Positions 53,951 through 64,000 of a stretch of DNA of 64,000 nucleotides are shown one piece after another (the first letter of the stretch is position 1; the number at the start of each line of letters is the position of its first letter). A model generated the notes under the pieces. That model saw only the letters and a program-made list of their open reading frames with translations. It did not search any database and was not told where the DNA came from. Source of the DNA: Ideonella livida (GTDB lineage: Bacteria > Pseudomonadota > Gammaproteobacteria > Burkholderiales > Burkholderiaceae_C); NCBI RefSeq assembly GCF_010499455.1, contig NZ_JAAGOH010000013.1, positions 79,148 through 143,147 on the forward strand, given 5' to 3'. Made by a program: the position numbers and the translations under genes.

Positions 53951-55081
53951 TCAAAACCCCACACTCACACTCACATCCGCCGCCGGCGCCACGCCGTCCC
54001 GGTGCAGGCTCATCACCGCGTGGGCATACACCGCGGCGTCCAGCCGCCACGGCCCGGTCTGCCAGCCCAGGCCGGCGGTGGGTGAAATGGGGAAGGCGGG
54101 CCGCATGCGCCCACCGGTGCTGCTGTACACCCGCAAGGGCACCAGCGCGCCGGCGCGCCAGGCCCAGTCTCCGCGCGGCCATTCGTGGCCCAGGCGCAGC
54201 AACTGCATGTCCACGGCGCTCTGGCCGTAGCGGCCTTTCATCACCTCGTAGTCGGCGGCCAGGCGGTCGGGACCGCGCCATTGCCAGGCCAGCCCGGCAG
54301 AAAGCTTGCGCGGGAACTGCGCGGTGTTGCGTTCGTCGCGGGTGCCGGCGTCGTCGGTGATGGTGCTGCGCACGGTCAGGCGGGTGTCCAGGTCACTCAG
54401 GTGCACACCCAGGACCAGGTCCGGCCGGGCCTGCCAACGCAGGCCGGCGCCCACGCCCACCGCGGTGGCGCCGCTGGAATGCACGGTGTAGCCCTGGCTG
54501 CGCGCCGTCACCCCGCAGAAGTGGGACTTGCAGTCGATGCGGTCCACATACAGCCCGAAGGACCAGGCGCTGCCCTCGGGTGCCAGGCCCAGCGCCAGCC
54601 GGTATTCCTTGGTCTTGCTCTCGATGTCGCCGTCAAAAGTGCCGGACATGCCGGGCAGCAAGTAGCGCAGGAAGGTGCTTTCAAAGTCGTCTTCGCCATA
54701 GGCGCCGTGGGCCTTGCCGTGCACGCGGGGGTAGTAGCCCGCCGCCAGGGCCAGGCGCCAGCCGGGCGTCCAGGCGGCCGGCAACGGCCCGCCGACGCCC
54801 AGGAAGTTGAGACGATGGAACTGCGCATTCGTCTGCCGTGCCACGCTGGCTTCCCAGCGTGGCAGGCCCAGCAGGCCGGCGGGGTTGAAGTACAGCGCGA
54901 CCACGTCGTCACTGCTGGCCTGTCCGGCGCCGCCTTGGGCGATGTGGCGCGGGCCCACCCCGGCGCCGGTGTCGGCACCTTCGGCGTGGAAGGTGCGGTC
55001 GGCCGCGGGAGCCAGCAGGCTGACGGGCACCAGCAGGGCCAGGGCCATGGACTGGGACAGGAGGGCGGACGACAGGCGCAT
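53951..55081 (-). CDS. FadL/OmpP1-like outer membrane protein
   Basis: A 376-residue exported barrel protein. Signal about 1-26 (ALALLVPVSLLAPAA), then the family opening GAGVGPRHIAQGGAGQA and VALYFNPAGLLGL, the NPAG motif being characteristic of FadL/TodX porins for hydrophobic molecules. Alternating beta-strands run to a terminal phenylalanine (VSVSVGF), the usual sorting signal. DCKSHFCG may hold a loop disulfide. Shorter than the roughly 440 of FadL. It converges on amgK with 23 bases between stops and is divergent from the thiamine operon. Confidence 0.75.
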   Translation of the reverse strand: MRLSSALLSQSMALALLVPVSLLAPAADRTFHAEGADTGAGVGPRHIAQGGAGQASSDDVVALYFNPAGLLGLPRWEASVARQTNAQFHRLNFLGVGGPLPAAWTPGWRLALAAGYYPRVHGKAHGAYGEDDFESTFLRYLLPGMSGTFDGDIESKTKEYRLALGLAPEGSAWSFGLYVDRIDCKSHFCGVTARSQGYTVHSSGATAVGVGAGLRWQARPDLVLGVHLSDLDTRLTVRSTITDDAGTRDERNTAQFPRKLSAGLAWQWRGPDRLAADYEVMKGRYGQSAVDMQLLRLGHEWPRGDWAWRAGALVPLRVYSSTGGRMRPAFPISPTAGLGWQTGPWRLDAAVYAHAVMSLHRDGVAPAADVSVSVGF

Positions 55082-55222
55082 GACGGCAGGCAGGCAATGA
55101 AGGCGCCCGGCACGGCGCAGCCTGGATGCTGCCGGCCCGAGCCGCACCGTGGTCGCCAGAACTGAGGGGTGAGGCCGCCGCTGCCGTGCCCGGTGGCGCG
55201 TCGCGGGCCGATGTCCCTCACC

Positions 55223-55252
55223 TTGACCCCCTTCCCCAGCCCCACGCACAAT
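55223..55252 (+). promoter_or_regulatory. Promoter of the thiamine operon
   Basis: TTGACC (55223-55228) and CACAAT (55247-55252) with an 18-base spacer match sigma-70 in 5 and 4 of 6 positions. Transcription would begin near 55259, just before the TPP riboswitch. Confidence 0.6.
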
Positions 55253-55261
55253 CTGCCCCAT

Positions 55262-57356
<2,095 letters not shown>

Positions 57357-57366
57357 CACTGCGGCC

Positions 57367-58191
57367 ATGTCGCCCGTCGCCCCCGCCTCGCCACCGCCCG
57401 TGCTGGCCCTGATCCAGCCCGCCATGCACTGGCGGCTGGAGGACAACGTCGCTGCCCTGGTCCGTGCACTGACGCGGGCGCGGCAAGCAGGGGCGACGCT
57501 GTGCCTGTGCCCTGAGCTGGCACTGACCGGATTTCACCGGCAGATTGCCCAAGAGGCTGCGCCAGGCCGGGTGGCCGCCGGCCTGGCCCAGCTGCAGGCC
57601 ACGGCCGGCCAGCTGGGGCTGGCCCTCGCGGTGGGCGCGCCCAGTCCCGCAGCGGCCGGGGGCTGGCACAACAGCCTGGTGCTCATCGACGCCTCTGGCG
57701 AGGTGGCAGGGGTGATCCCCAAAAATGGCCTGACGCCCTCGGAAGCCACCTTTTTCGTGCCAGGCGACTGCCGTCCCGTGGTGGCGCTGGCCGGCCTGCG
57801 GGTGTCGGCCGTGCTCTGCCGGGAGATTGAGGACCTGCCCCAGGTCAGCGCCCAGCTCGCCGGCCAGGGCACCCAGCTGCTGCTGTGGCCCGGGCTGATG
57901 AGCCCCGTGCCGGACGACTCCGCCGACGGCCTGCCCCGCCATGTCCGCCAGGCCCAGGCCATGGCGCAGGCACTGGGCACCACCCTGGTCCAATCCAACT
58001 GGCCGTACAGCCTGAACACACCCCACGCCGACACGGTGCTGGGGCGCAGCGTGGTGATCCAGCCAGACGGCCGGCTCGCCGCGCAGTTGCCCGCCAACGC
58101 TTGTGGGATGGGCCTGTGGTCCGGGGGCGACTCGGCCATGCGCTGGATCCCCTGTGAAGCCGACGACCCTGACCTCTCTTCTGACCCATGA
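57367..58191 (+). CDS. Nitrilase-superfamily amidohydrolase in the thiamine operon
   Basis: A 274-residue carbon-nitrogen hydrolase with an intact triad: E50 in LCLCPELALTGF, K119 in IPKNGLTPSEATFF and C151 in AVLCREIEDL. Lengths and spacing fit the superfamily, but it lacks the Nit-type YDKVHLF and RFPE signatures seen in the 4.4 kb gene, so it has another substrate. It starts 10 bases after thiC and its end overlaps thiO (ATGA), so it is a true operon member. Hydrolysis of an amide in pyrimidine or thiamine salvage, or amide supply, is inferred; no specific substrate can be named. Confidence 0.8.
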   Translation: MSPVAPASPPPVLALIQPAMHWRLEDNVAALVRALTRARQAGATLCLCPELALTGFHRQIAQEAAPGRVAAGLAQLQATAGQLGLALAVGAPSPAAAGGWHNSLVLIDASGEVAGVIPKNGLTPSEATFFVPGDCRPVVALAGLRVSAVLCREIEDLPQVSAQLAGQGTQLLLWPGLMSPVPDDSADGLPRHVRQAQAMAQALGTTLVQSNWPYSLNTPHADTVLGRSVVIQPDGRLAAQLPANACGMGLWSGGDSAMRWIPCEADDPDLSSDP

Positions 58192-59357
58192 CCGCCACCG
58201 CTTCCCCCCGTCTGCATCTCCTCATCGCCGGCGCCGGCGTGCTGGGCCGCCTGGCCGCCTGGGCCCTGGCCCGTGCCGGCCACCGCGTCAGCGTGTTCGA
58301 CCCCGCCCCGGGCCCGCAAGCCCGCAGCGACGGCCGGGGACCGGCCGGCTTCACCGCCGCCGGCATGCTCAGCCCCCTGGCCGAGCTGGACCATGCCGAA
58401 GCCGCCATCGCCCTGGCCGGCTGGGAGGGCCTGGCCCTGTGGGACGGCGTGGCCGCCCGGCTGGCCGCCCGGGGCGAAGACGGCGCACCGCTGGTGCGCC
58501 GCCACGGCAGCCTGCTGCTGGCCCACGGGCCCGACGCTGGCGCGGCCGAGCGGGTGCTGGCCCGCGTGCGCGCCGCCCCCCAGCTGCACGCCACCCTGCC
58601 CGCGCCCCAGGCCCTGAGCCGGCCCGAACTGGCCGCGCTGGAGCCCGACCTGCTGCCCGGCCTGCGCGCCTGGCACCTGCCCGGCGAAGGCCAGCTCTTG
58701 CCCGCCGACACCCTGGAAGCCCTGGCCGCCGAAGCCCCGGGCGTGGCCTGGCACTGGGGCCACACCGTCACCCAGGTGACGCCGGGCGAGCTGCACACCA
58801 CCCACGGCGGCGCCCCGCAGGTCCACCGCGCCGACTGGGTGCTGGACCTGCGTGGCCTGGGCGCCCGCCAAGCCGCCAGCGCCCAGCCCCGCACGGTCGA
58901 CGCCCCCTTCACCGAAACCCTGCGCGGCGTGCGCGGCGAGGTGGTCACGCTGCACGCCCCCGGCGTGGTGCTGCGCCGCCCGGTGCGGCTGATGCACGCC
59001 CGCCACCGCGTCTACATCGTGCCCCGGCCGGGCGAGCGCATCGTCATCGGCGCCAGCGAGGTGGAAAGCGAAGACCGCTCGCCCGTGAGCCTGCGCAGCG
59101 CCGTGGAGTTGATGGCCGCCGCCCACAGCGTGCTGCCCGGCCTGGCCGAGGCCCGCATCCTGCACCTGGAGACCAACCTGCGCCCTGCCCTGCCGGACAA
59201 CGGCCCGCGCTGCACCGTGGAGCACGATGACCAAGGCCACTGCCTGCTGCGCCTGAACGGCCTGTACCGCCACGGTTGGCTGCTCTCACCCGCGCTGCTG
59301 CGCGACGCGCTGGCGCAGGCCGGGCTCCATCACGACCTGCAGCCCACCCACGCCTGA
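58188..59357 (+). CDS. thiO: Glycine oxidase ThiO (FAD-dependent)
   Basis: A 389-residue D-amino-acid-oxidase-fold flavoprotein that oxidises glycine to the imine used for the thiazole of thiamine. FAD motif LLIAGAGVLGRLAAW (G15, G17, G20), the GFTAAGMLSPLAE segment typical of ThiO, PRPGERIVIGASEVES, and a C-terminal GLYRHGWLLSPAL, the last matching the substrate-arginine/tail region of ThiO. ATGA overlap with the amidase gene. Use of ThiO instead of ThiH indicates an oxygen-dependent thiazole branch. Confidence 0.92.
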   Translation: MTATASPRLHLLIAGAGVLGRLAAWALARAGHRVSVFDPAPGPQARSDGRGPAGFTAAGMLSPLAELDHAEAAIALAGWEGLALWDGVAARLAARGEDGAPLVRRHGSLLLAHGPDAGAAERVLARVRAAPQLHATLPAPQALSRPELAALEPDLLPGLRAWHLPGEGQLLPADTLEALAAEAPGVAWHWGHTVTQVTPGELHTTHGGAPQVHRADWVLDLRGLGARQAASAQPRTVDAPFTETLRGVRGEVVTLHAPGVVLRRPVRLMHARHRVYIVPRPGERIVIGASEVESEDRSPVSLRSAVELMAAAHSVLPGLAEARILHLETNLRPALPDNGPRCTVEHDDQGHCLLRLNGLYRHGWLLSPALLRDALAQAGLHHDLQPTHA

Positions 59358-59376
59358 GCGCGGAAAATGCCGCCCG

Positions 59377-59601
59377 ATGACCCCGACCCTCGCCCCCATC
59401 ACCCTCAATGGCGAACCCCAGGCCTGGGCGCCCGGCCTGACCGTGGCCCAGGCCCTGGCCGCCGCCGGCCTGGAACAGGACGGCGTGACCCGCGTGGCCA
59501 CCGCCGTGAACGCCCAGTTCGTGCCCCGCGCGCTGCGCGAGTCCACCGTGCTGCAGGCCGGTGACGCGCTCACCACCTTTGCCGCCATCGTGGGCGGCTG
59601 A
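59377..59601 (+). CDS. thiS: Sulfur carrier protein ThiS
   Basis: A 74-residue ubiquitin-like protein ending in the Gly-Gly tail (AAIVGG) that is adenylated and thiocarboxylated to deliver sulfur for the thiazole. ITLNGEPQ and VAQALAAAGL match the family. It lies 19 bases after thiO and 27 before thiG. The adenylating partner ThiF is not in the window. Confidence 0.93.
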   Translation: MTPTLAPITLNGEPQAWAPGLTVAQALAAAGLEQDGVTRVATAVNAQFVPRALRESTVLQAGDALTTFAAIVGG

Positions 59602-59628
59602 TCCCACGCCCCCACCGCCACGCCCGCC

Positions 59629-60444
59629 ATGCTTGCCCACACGCCCCTCTCCTCCAGCCCCTGGACGCTCTACGGCGTCACCCTGCACAGCCGCCTGCTG
59701 CTGGGCACGGCCGGCTACCCCTCGCCCGCCGTGCTGGACGAGGCCATCCGCGCCAGCGGCACCCAGGTGGTCACCGTGGGCCTGAAGCGCACCCTGGCCG
59801 CCGGTGGCGACAACGGCTTCATCGCCGGCCTGCTGGGCCCGCTGCGTGAACGCGGCGCCCGGCTGCTGCCCAACACCGCCGGCTGCCGCACCGCGCAAGA
59901 GGCCATCACCCTCTCGCACATGGCGCGTGAGCTGTACGACACGCCCTGGATCAAGCTGGAGGTGGTGGGCGACGAGTTCACCCTGCAGCCCGACCCCTGG
60001 GAACTGGTGAGCGCCGCCGAACGGCTGGTGAAGGACGGCTTCCACGTCTTTCCCTACTGCACCGACGACCTGGTGACCTGCCAGCGCCTGCTGGACGTGG
60101 GCTGCCAGGTGCTGATGCCCTGGGGCGCGCCCATCGGCTCGGGTCAGGGCCTGATCAACCCCTTTGCGCTCAAGACCCTGCGCGAACGCCTGCCCGGCGT
60201 GCCGCTGATCGTGGACGCCGGCATTGGCGAGCCCGCCCATGCGGTGCAGGCCCTGGCCCTGGGGCTGGACGGCGTGCTGCTCAACTCCGCCGTGGCCCAG
60301 GCCCGCGAGCCGGTGCGCATGGCCGCCGCCTTTGGCCACGCCGTGGCCGCTGGCCGCCTGGGTTATGAAGCCGGCGCCATGGCCCCGCAGGCCATGGCCG
60401 TGGCCACCACCCCGGTGGGCGGCCGGCCGTTCTTGATCGGGTGA
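59629..60444 (+). CDS. thiG: Thiazole synthase ThiG
   Basis: A 271-residue TIM-barrel enzyme that condenses deoxyxylulose phosphate, the glycine imine and ThiS sulfur. SRLLLGTAGYPSP, the catalytic lysine in TPWIKLEVVGD (K109), MPWGAPIGSGQGL and VDAGIGEPAHAVQALALG are diagnostic. The TGA overlaps the GTG of thiDE. Confidence 0.97.
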   Translation: MLAHTPLSSSPWTLYGVTLHSRLLLGTAGYPSPAVLDEAIRASGTQVVTVGLKRTLAAGGDNGFIAGLLGPLRERGARLLPNTAGCRTAQEAITLSHMARELYDTPWIKLEVVGDEFTLQPDPWELVSAAERLVKDGFHVFPYCTDDLVTCQRLLDVGCQVLMPWGAPIGSGQGLINPFALKTLRERLPGVPLIVDAGIGEPAHAVQALALGLDGVLLNSAVAQAREPVRMAAAFGHAVAAGRLGYEAGAMAPQAMAVATTPVGGRPFLIG

Positions 60445-62141
60445 TGGCCATGCCTCAAAACGCCCAGCGCCCGCTGATCTGGAGCATTGCCGGCACCGAC
60501 AGCGGCGGTGGCGCCGGCCTGGCCGCCGACCAGCGCGCCGCCGAAGCCTGCGGCGTGGATCTGTGCCCGGTGGTGGCCGCCGTCACCGCGCAAAACAGCG
60601 TGGCCGTCAGCGCCGTGCACCCCGTGCCCGCTGAGCTGTTGCAAGCCCAGCTGGACGCCCTGGCCGCTGACATGCCGCCGCGTGTCATCAAAACCGGCCT
60701 GCTGGGCAGCGCCGCCGCCGTGCAGGCCGTGGCCCGCACCGTGGACGCCCTGCGCCAGCGCGGCCCCGTGGCCCTGGTGGTGGACCCGGTGCTGCGCGCC
60801 ACGGTCAGCCAAGGCGCGGGAACCGGCTTTGCCGACGACGCCACCCTGGCCGCCTACCGCGAGCTGCTGCTGCCGCGCACCACCGTGCTGACGCCCAACC
60901 GGCGCGAGGCCGCCCGCCTGCTGGGCCAGCCCGAAGCGCGGGCCGAAGACCTGCCGGCCCAGGCCGAAGCCCTGCGCGCCCTGGGTGTGCACACCGTGGT
61001 GGCCACCGGCGGCGACAGCGCCGAGGCTGACGCTGCGGCCGGTGGCCGCCCGGCCGCGCACGACTGGCTGGCCAGCGCCATGCCCGACGGCACCCCCATC
61101 ACCGGCTGGCTCAGCGCCCCGCGGGTGCCCACCGCCCACCACCACGGCACCGGCTGCACCTTTGCCAGCACCCTGGCCGCCGCGCTGGCCCGGGGTTTTG
61201 TGCCGGCCGACGCGGCCGTGCTGGCCAAGATGGCCACCACCGCGGCCTTGCGCGCCGCCCGCCCCCGCGGCGCCGGCGCCGGCCCGGTGTGGGCCGATGC
61301 CGGGTTCATCACCGACCCCTCCACCCTGCCCTGGCTCACGCCCGGCCCGGCGCTGCCGGTGCTGCCGGTGCAGCCAGGGGGGGCCGAAGCGGTGTGGCCA
61401 CCACGCGGCGCGGTGCAGCACGCCACCGGCCTTTACGCCATCGTGGACCGGGCCGAGCGGGTGCAAGCCGTGCTGGCCGCCGCCCACCGGTTGGGTCTGC
61501 CGCTGCCCACGCTGCAACTGCGCATCAAGCGCCCCGCCGGCACTGCGCCCGACGACGCCGCCTGGCTGGCCCGCCTGCGCGCCGACCTGGCCCAGGGCCT
61601 GGCCGCCGCCGGTGAGGCCGACGCTACGCTCTACATCAACGACCACTGGCAACTGGCGCTGGACCTGGGCGCCCAGGCCCTGCACCTGGGCCAGGAAGAC
61701 CTGCTGGCCCTGAGCCCGGCCGAACAGCAGCGCCTGCGCAGCGCCCAGGCCAGCGGCCTGAAACTGGGCCTGAGCAGCCACACCCTGTGGGAGCTGTGCC
61801 GCGCCGCCGCCTGGCAGCCGGCCTACATCGCCTGCGGCCCCGTCTGGCCCACCACCACCAAGGACATGCCCTGGGTGCCGCAGGGCCTGGACAACCTGGG
61901 CTTCTGGGCGCGCATGGCGCCGGCGCCGGCGGTGGGCATTGGTGGCGTGCTGGCGCCAACGCAACTCAGCCAGATCGCCGCCAGCGGCGCGCAGGGCGGC
62001 TGCATCGTGCGCGGCCTGGGTGAGGAGCCCGTGCACACCTTGCCCGCCTGGCAGCACGCTTGGGACCTGGGCCGCGCCACCGCCGCGGGCCAGGGCGGCC
62101 CGATGGGCTGGCCCCATGCCAGCCTGACAGCAGCGGCCTGA
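60441..62141 (+). CDS. thiDE: Bifunctional ThiD-ThiE: HMP-P kinase and thiamine-phosphate synthase
   Basis: A 566-residue fusion. Residues about 10-285 form a ribokinase-fold ThiD (WSIAGTDSGGGAGLAAD, IKTGLLGS, VVDPVL, HHHGTGCTFAS) that phosphorylates HMP and HMP-P; about 325-555 form ThiE (LYAIVDR, LYINDHW, ALHLGQEDLL, CGPVWPTTTKDMPW, VGIGGV) that joins pyrimidine and thiazole. An about 40-residue Pro/Ala linker lies between. Start GTG overlaps the thiG stop; an ATG follows immediately. Last gene of the operon, ended by a hairpin at 62169. Confidence 0.95.
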   Translation: MMAMPQNAQRPLIWSIAGTDSGGGAGLAADQRAAEACGVDLCPVVAAVTAQNSVAVSAVHPVPAELLQAQLDALAADMPPRVIKTGLLGSAAAVQAVARTVDALRQRGPVALVVDPVLRATVSQGAGTGFADDATLAAYRELLLPRTTVLTPNRREAARLLGQPEARAEDLPAQAEALRALGVHTVVATGGDSAEADAAAGGRPAAHDWLASAMPDGTPITGWLSAPRVPTAHHHGTGCTFASTLAAALARGFVPADAAVLAKMATTAALRAARPRGAGAGPVWADAGFITDPSTLPWLTPGPALPVLPVQPGGAEAVWPPRGAVQHATGLYAIVDRAERVQAVLAAAHRLGLPLPTLQLRIKRPAGTAPDDAAWLARLRADLAQGLAAAGEADATLYINDHWQLALDLGAQALHLGQEDLLALSPAEQQRLRSAQASGLKLGLSSHTLWELCRAAAWQPAYIACGPVWPTTTKDMPWVPQGLDNLGFWARMAPAPAVGIGGVLAPTQLSQIAASGAQGGCIVRGLGEEPVHTLPAWQHAWDLGRATAAGQGGPMGWPHASLTAAA

Positions 62142-62168
62142 GCCCCCTGCGGCGGGCCGCCCATGAAA

Positions 62169-62190
62169 ACGGCCCGGAAATCCGGGCCGT
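62169..62190 (-). terminator. Hairpin terminator between thiDE and the PsiF-like gene
   Basis: ACGGCCCGGA (62169-62178) and TCCGGGCCGT (62181-62190) form a perfect 10-bp stem. Read leftward it is followed by TTTTC, fitting an intrinsic end of the small leftward gene; it may also end the thiamine operon. Confidence 0.7.
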
Positions 62191-62247
62191 GAGGGGTGTC
62201 TGGAGCCGCTGCGGCAGGTGCTGCACTGCAGGGCGCCGACGGCGGGC

Positions 62248-62538
62248 TTACTTGGCCACGCAGGCTTCCATCGCCTTCTTGTGCTCTTCCTTGCCCAGCT
62301 TCTGGCCCTTGAGCTCGGCGCGGCAGGCCTCGCGCTTGGCCTTGGCGGCCTCCTGGTGCTTCTTGCGCTCGGCGCGGCAGGTTTCCAAGGCCTTCTTGGC
62401 CTCATCGCCCTTGAGGCCCTGGGCCTTGACCTGCTCCATGCAGTTCGGGCCCTTGTCGGCCGGGGCCGGGTCGGCGGCGTGGGCGGCACCGGCCAGGGCC
62501 AGCAGGGACAGGGAGACGGCGGCGATCAGCTTTTGCAT
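62248..62538 (-). CDS. Small exported four-cysteine protein (PsiF-like)
   Basis: A 96-residue periplasmic protein. Signal about 1-21 (cleavage after AHA). The mature part is Lys/Ala/Glu-rich helix with cysteines C33, C54, C72 and C93, two C-x20-C hairpins; CMEQVKAQGLKGDEAKKA resembles the PsiF repeat. E. coli PsiF is phosphate-starvation induced, but its role is unknown. A GAGAGG site precedes the ATG. The hairpin at 62169 ends the transcript. Confidence 0.6.
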   Translation of the reverse strand: MQKLIAAVSLSLLALAGAAHAADPAPADKGPNCMEQVKAQGLKGDEAKKALETCRAERKKHQEAAKAKREACRAELKGQKLGKEEHKKAMEACVAK

Positions 62539-62663
62539 GGGAAATCCTCTCGGTGGGTGGGCGGTTGCCGGCAGGGGCTCTACCCCTGACTCAAGGCATT
62601 AGACACCCACCCCCTGTGCGACCACTCCCCCAGGACGGGGGGGAGGCCGAGCAGGCGGATCGC

Positions 62664-62888
62664 TCAGCTGCGGGGGGCCATGGCGTCCGACTGGGCCAGC
62701 ACCGGGTGGGCGCAGGCGGCCGCCTGGGCGCTGAGGTATTGGCGCTCGGCGGTGCGGTCCAGGCTGGCCAGCACGCCGGCGGTGAGGACCAAGGCCAGCC
62801 CCAGGGCGACAGCGCGGGGCGCACGGGCAGCGGGGGTGGCGGCCCAGGACGGTTGGATCGGGGCGGCGGGGCAGGCGGTGGGGGTCAT
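62664..62888 (-). CDS. Small single-pass membrane protein of unknown function
   Basis: A 74-residue frame with one hydrophobic helix (AVALGLALVLTAGVLASL) and a polar C-terminal part with a single cysteine. AGGA lies about 9 bases upstream of the ATG, and codon third positions are G/C rich. No family was recognised. A longer ORF start at 63077 has no ribosome site and low-quality sequence. Confidence 0.5.
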   Translation of the reverse strand: MTPTACPAAPIQPSWAATPAARAPRAVALGLALVLTAGVLASLDRTAERQYLSAQAAACAHPVLAQSDAMAPRS

Positions 62889-63052
62889 GGTGGGCTTCCT
62901 GGCGACGGGGCGGTGGGGGAGGCGGTGTCGATGGAAGTGACTGTAGGCAGGGGGCGCGGGCCCCTCCAGCACCTGGCGATGGGCCGCCACCCCGGGGGGC
63001 TGGAACGCCGAAATCGGCGACAGACTGCCGGCAGGGCGACCGACCGCGGGGT

Positions 63053-64000
63053 TCAGGGCGCCGCCCAGCGCTCCCAACGCTGGGCCGCCGCCAGCGCCTG
63101 CGAGCCCTCCACCGAGAGGTGACGCGCATCGCGGTAGAGCGGCGTGCCGGACGGCAGCCGGGCCGGGCAGGCCGCGCTACCGGGCGGACAGCCCGCCGCT
63201 CGCAGGTCCACCACCTGCACCTGCGGCAGCCGGGCGCGCAGGCCATCCAGCAGGGCGCGCACCGGCGCCTGCAGACGGGCATCGGCCGCCAGGTCCACCG
63301 CGCAAGGTTCACCCGCCTGCAGGCCCAGGGTCCAACGGCCGGCCTCCTGGCGGGCCAGGCAGCGGCCGGTGTCGACCTCGGCCAGCGGTGGCGGCGCCAC
63401 CACCACCACCTCGCGCCCCAGGGCCTGCACCGCCTGCACGGTGGCCACCAGGGCGTCCACCGCCGCGGCAGGGTCCACCGGGCCGGTGTGCTCGTCGCCC
63501 TGCGGCCCGCGTCGCCACTGCGTCCAGTGCCGGCCCAGGTCCTGCGGCACCAGGTACTGGCGGTAGGCGCTGGCCAGCACCACCCGGCGCAGGTCGGGCC
63601 GGGTCGCCAAGTGGGCCAGCACCCCCTCGTTGAAGGCCTGGCACTGCCGGGCCCAGGCGGGGGTGTGGCCCGCGTCGCTGAGCGGCGCCAGGCCCAGCAG
63701 CGGGCCGCAGCTGGACTGGGTGGCCTGCCGCAGGCCACCGGGCAGGCGCCGGGCCAAGCCAGGCACCAGGTGCATGGCCAAGGAGTCCCCCCACACCAGC
63801 GTGGCCGGCGGAGCACCGCCCGGCCCGGGCTGGTCGCAGGCGGGCAGCGGGCGGTAGGGGGCGGACTGGTCGCAGGCGGCCCCCAGCCCGGTGTTGGGGC
63901 GGCGGGCCGTCTGGGCGGCAGTCTCCACCGCGGCCGGCGGACGCAGGCCCGCGCCGGCGGCGGCCAGGGCCAGCAGACCCAGGCTGGCCAGGGCCAGGAC
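63053..64000 (-). CDS. Acyltransferase with C-terminal SGNH domain, partial
   Basis: The frame stays open to the window edge, so only about 315 C-terminal residues are seen. The leading part is a membrane helix (LALASLGLLALAAAGAG), then an SGNH hydrolase domain with the catalytic GDS block LVWGDSLAMHL (serine at about 63782-63784) and the closing DxxH block in YRDARHLSVEGS. This is the end of OafA/acyltransferase-3 proteins that O-acetylate surface polysaccharides. The GTG at 63926-63928 is internal, not the start. It fits with the polysaccharide genes at the other edge, but no direct link is shown. Confidence 0.75.
   Translation of the reverse strand, partial: VLALASLGLLALAAAGAGLRPPAAVETAAQTARRPNTGLGAACDQSAPYRPLPACDQPGPGGAPPATLVWGDSLAMHLVPGLARRLPGGLRQATQSSCGPLLGLAPLSDAGHTPAWARQCQAFNEGVLAHLATRPDLRRVVLASAYRQYLVPQDLGRHWTQWRRGPQGDEHTGPVDPAAAVDALVATVQAVQALGREVVVVAPPPLAEVDTGRCLARQEAGRWTLGLQAGEPCAVDLAADARLQAPVRALLDGLRARLPQVQVVDLRAAGCPPGSAACPARLPSGTPLYRDARHLSVEGSQALAAAQRWERWAAP

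Overview
The window comes from a very GC-rich (roughly 70 percent) chromosome of a beta-proteobacterium, most likely Burkholderiales near the Leptothrix/Rubrivivax/Sphaerotilus group. This is inferred from gene order: fur(-)bamE-dapB-exbB-exbD-leuS-lptE-holA, rsmA-surA-lptD-amgK, hpf-ptsN-hprK and thiL-pgpA-pncC all look typical of that order. No rRNA, tRNA, insertion sequence, phage gene or CRISPR array was recognised. The region is dense chromosomal core with a few accessory islands.

Layout. 0-1.7 kb: envelope sugar genes (manC fragment, rfbC, murU). 1.7-9.7 kb: leftward block of a DnaQ-type exonuclease, a cNMP/CBS/DUF294 protein, a Nit-type amidase and the giant AsmA-like protein YhdP. 9.8-14.9 kb: glnE, a rhombosortase, an EamA exporter and a glutathione S-transferase. 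15.0-22.9 kb: an AT-rich and hairpin-rich leader followed by an eight-gene operon for membrane lipid modification (flavoprotein, DUF1365, cyclopropane synthase family, chalcone-isomerase-like, GPH transporter, DUF3833 lipoprotein, SDR, NTF2-like). 22.9-24.6 kb: HAD phosphatase and corA. 24.9-29.1 kb: a signalling cluster with a histidine kinase carrying a LOV-like PAS domain, a stand-alone receiver and a pseudo-histidine kinase. 29.6-31.6 kb: hpf, ptsN, hprK. 31.6-39.2 kb: fur, and the bamE to holA run. 39.3-46.8 kb: pncC-pgpA-thiL, a FixL/FixJ-like two-component pair and the malic enzyme maeB. 46.8-48.05 kb: a barnase-type RNase with its barstar inhibitor, preceded by a perfect FNR-type box and flanked by long perfect inverted repeats. 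48.1-53.9 kb: rsmA-surA-lptD and divergent amgK. 54-62.2 kb: a FadL/OmpP1-like porin, then a TPP-riboswitch operon thiC, nitrilase-family gene, thiO, thiS, thiG, thiDE. 62.2-64 kb: small exported and membrane proteins and the C-terminal part of an SGNH-type acyltransferase.

Themes. Outer-membrane biogenesis is over-represented (yhdP, bamE, lptE, surA, lptD, exbB/exbD). Cell-wall recycling is split, with amgK next to lptD and its usual partner murU about 51 kb away. Thiamine synthesis is nearly complete: the riboswitch operon plus thiL. The candidates most worth following are the LOV-like kinase cluster, the lipid operon with its structured leader, the RNase/inhibitor locus with an apparent oxygen-responsive site, and the unassigned amidase inside the thiamine operon.
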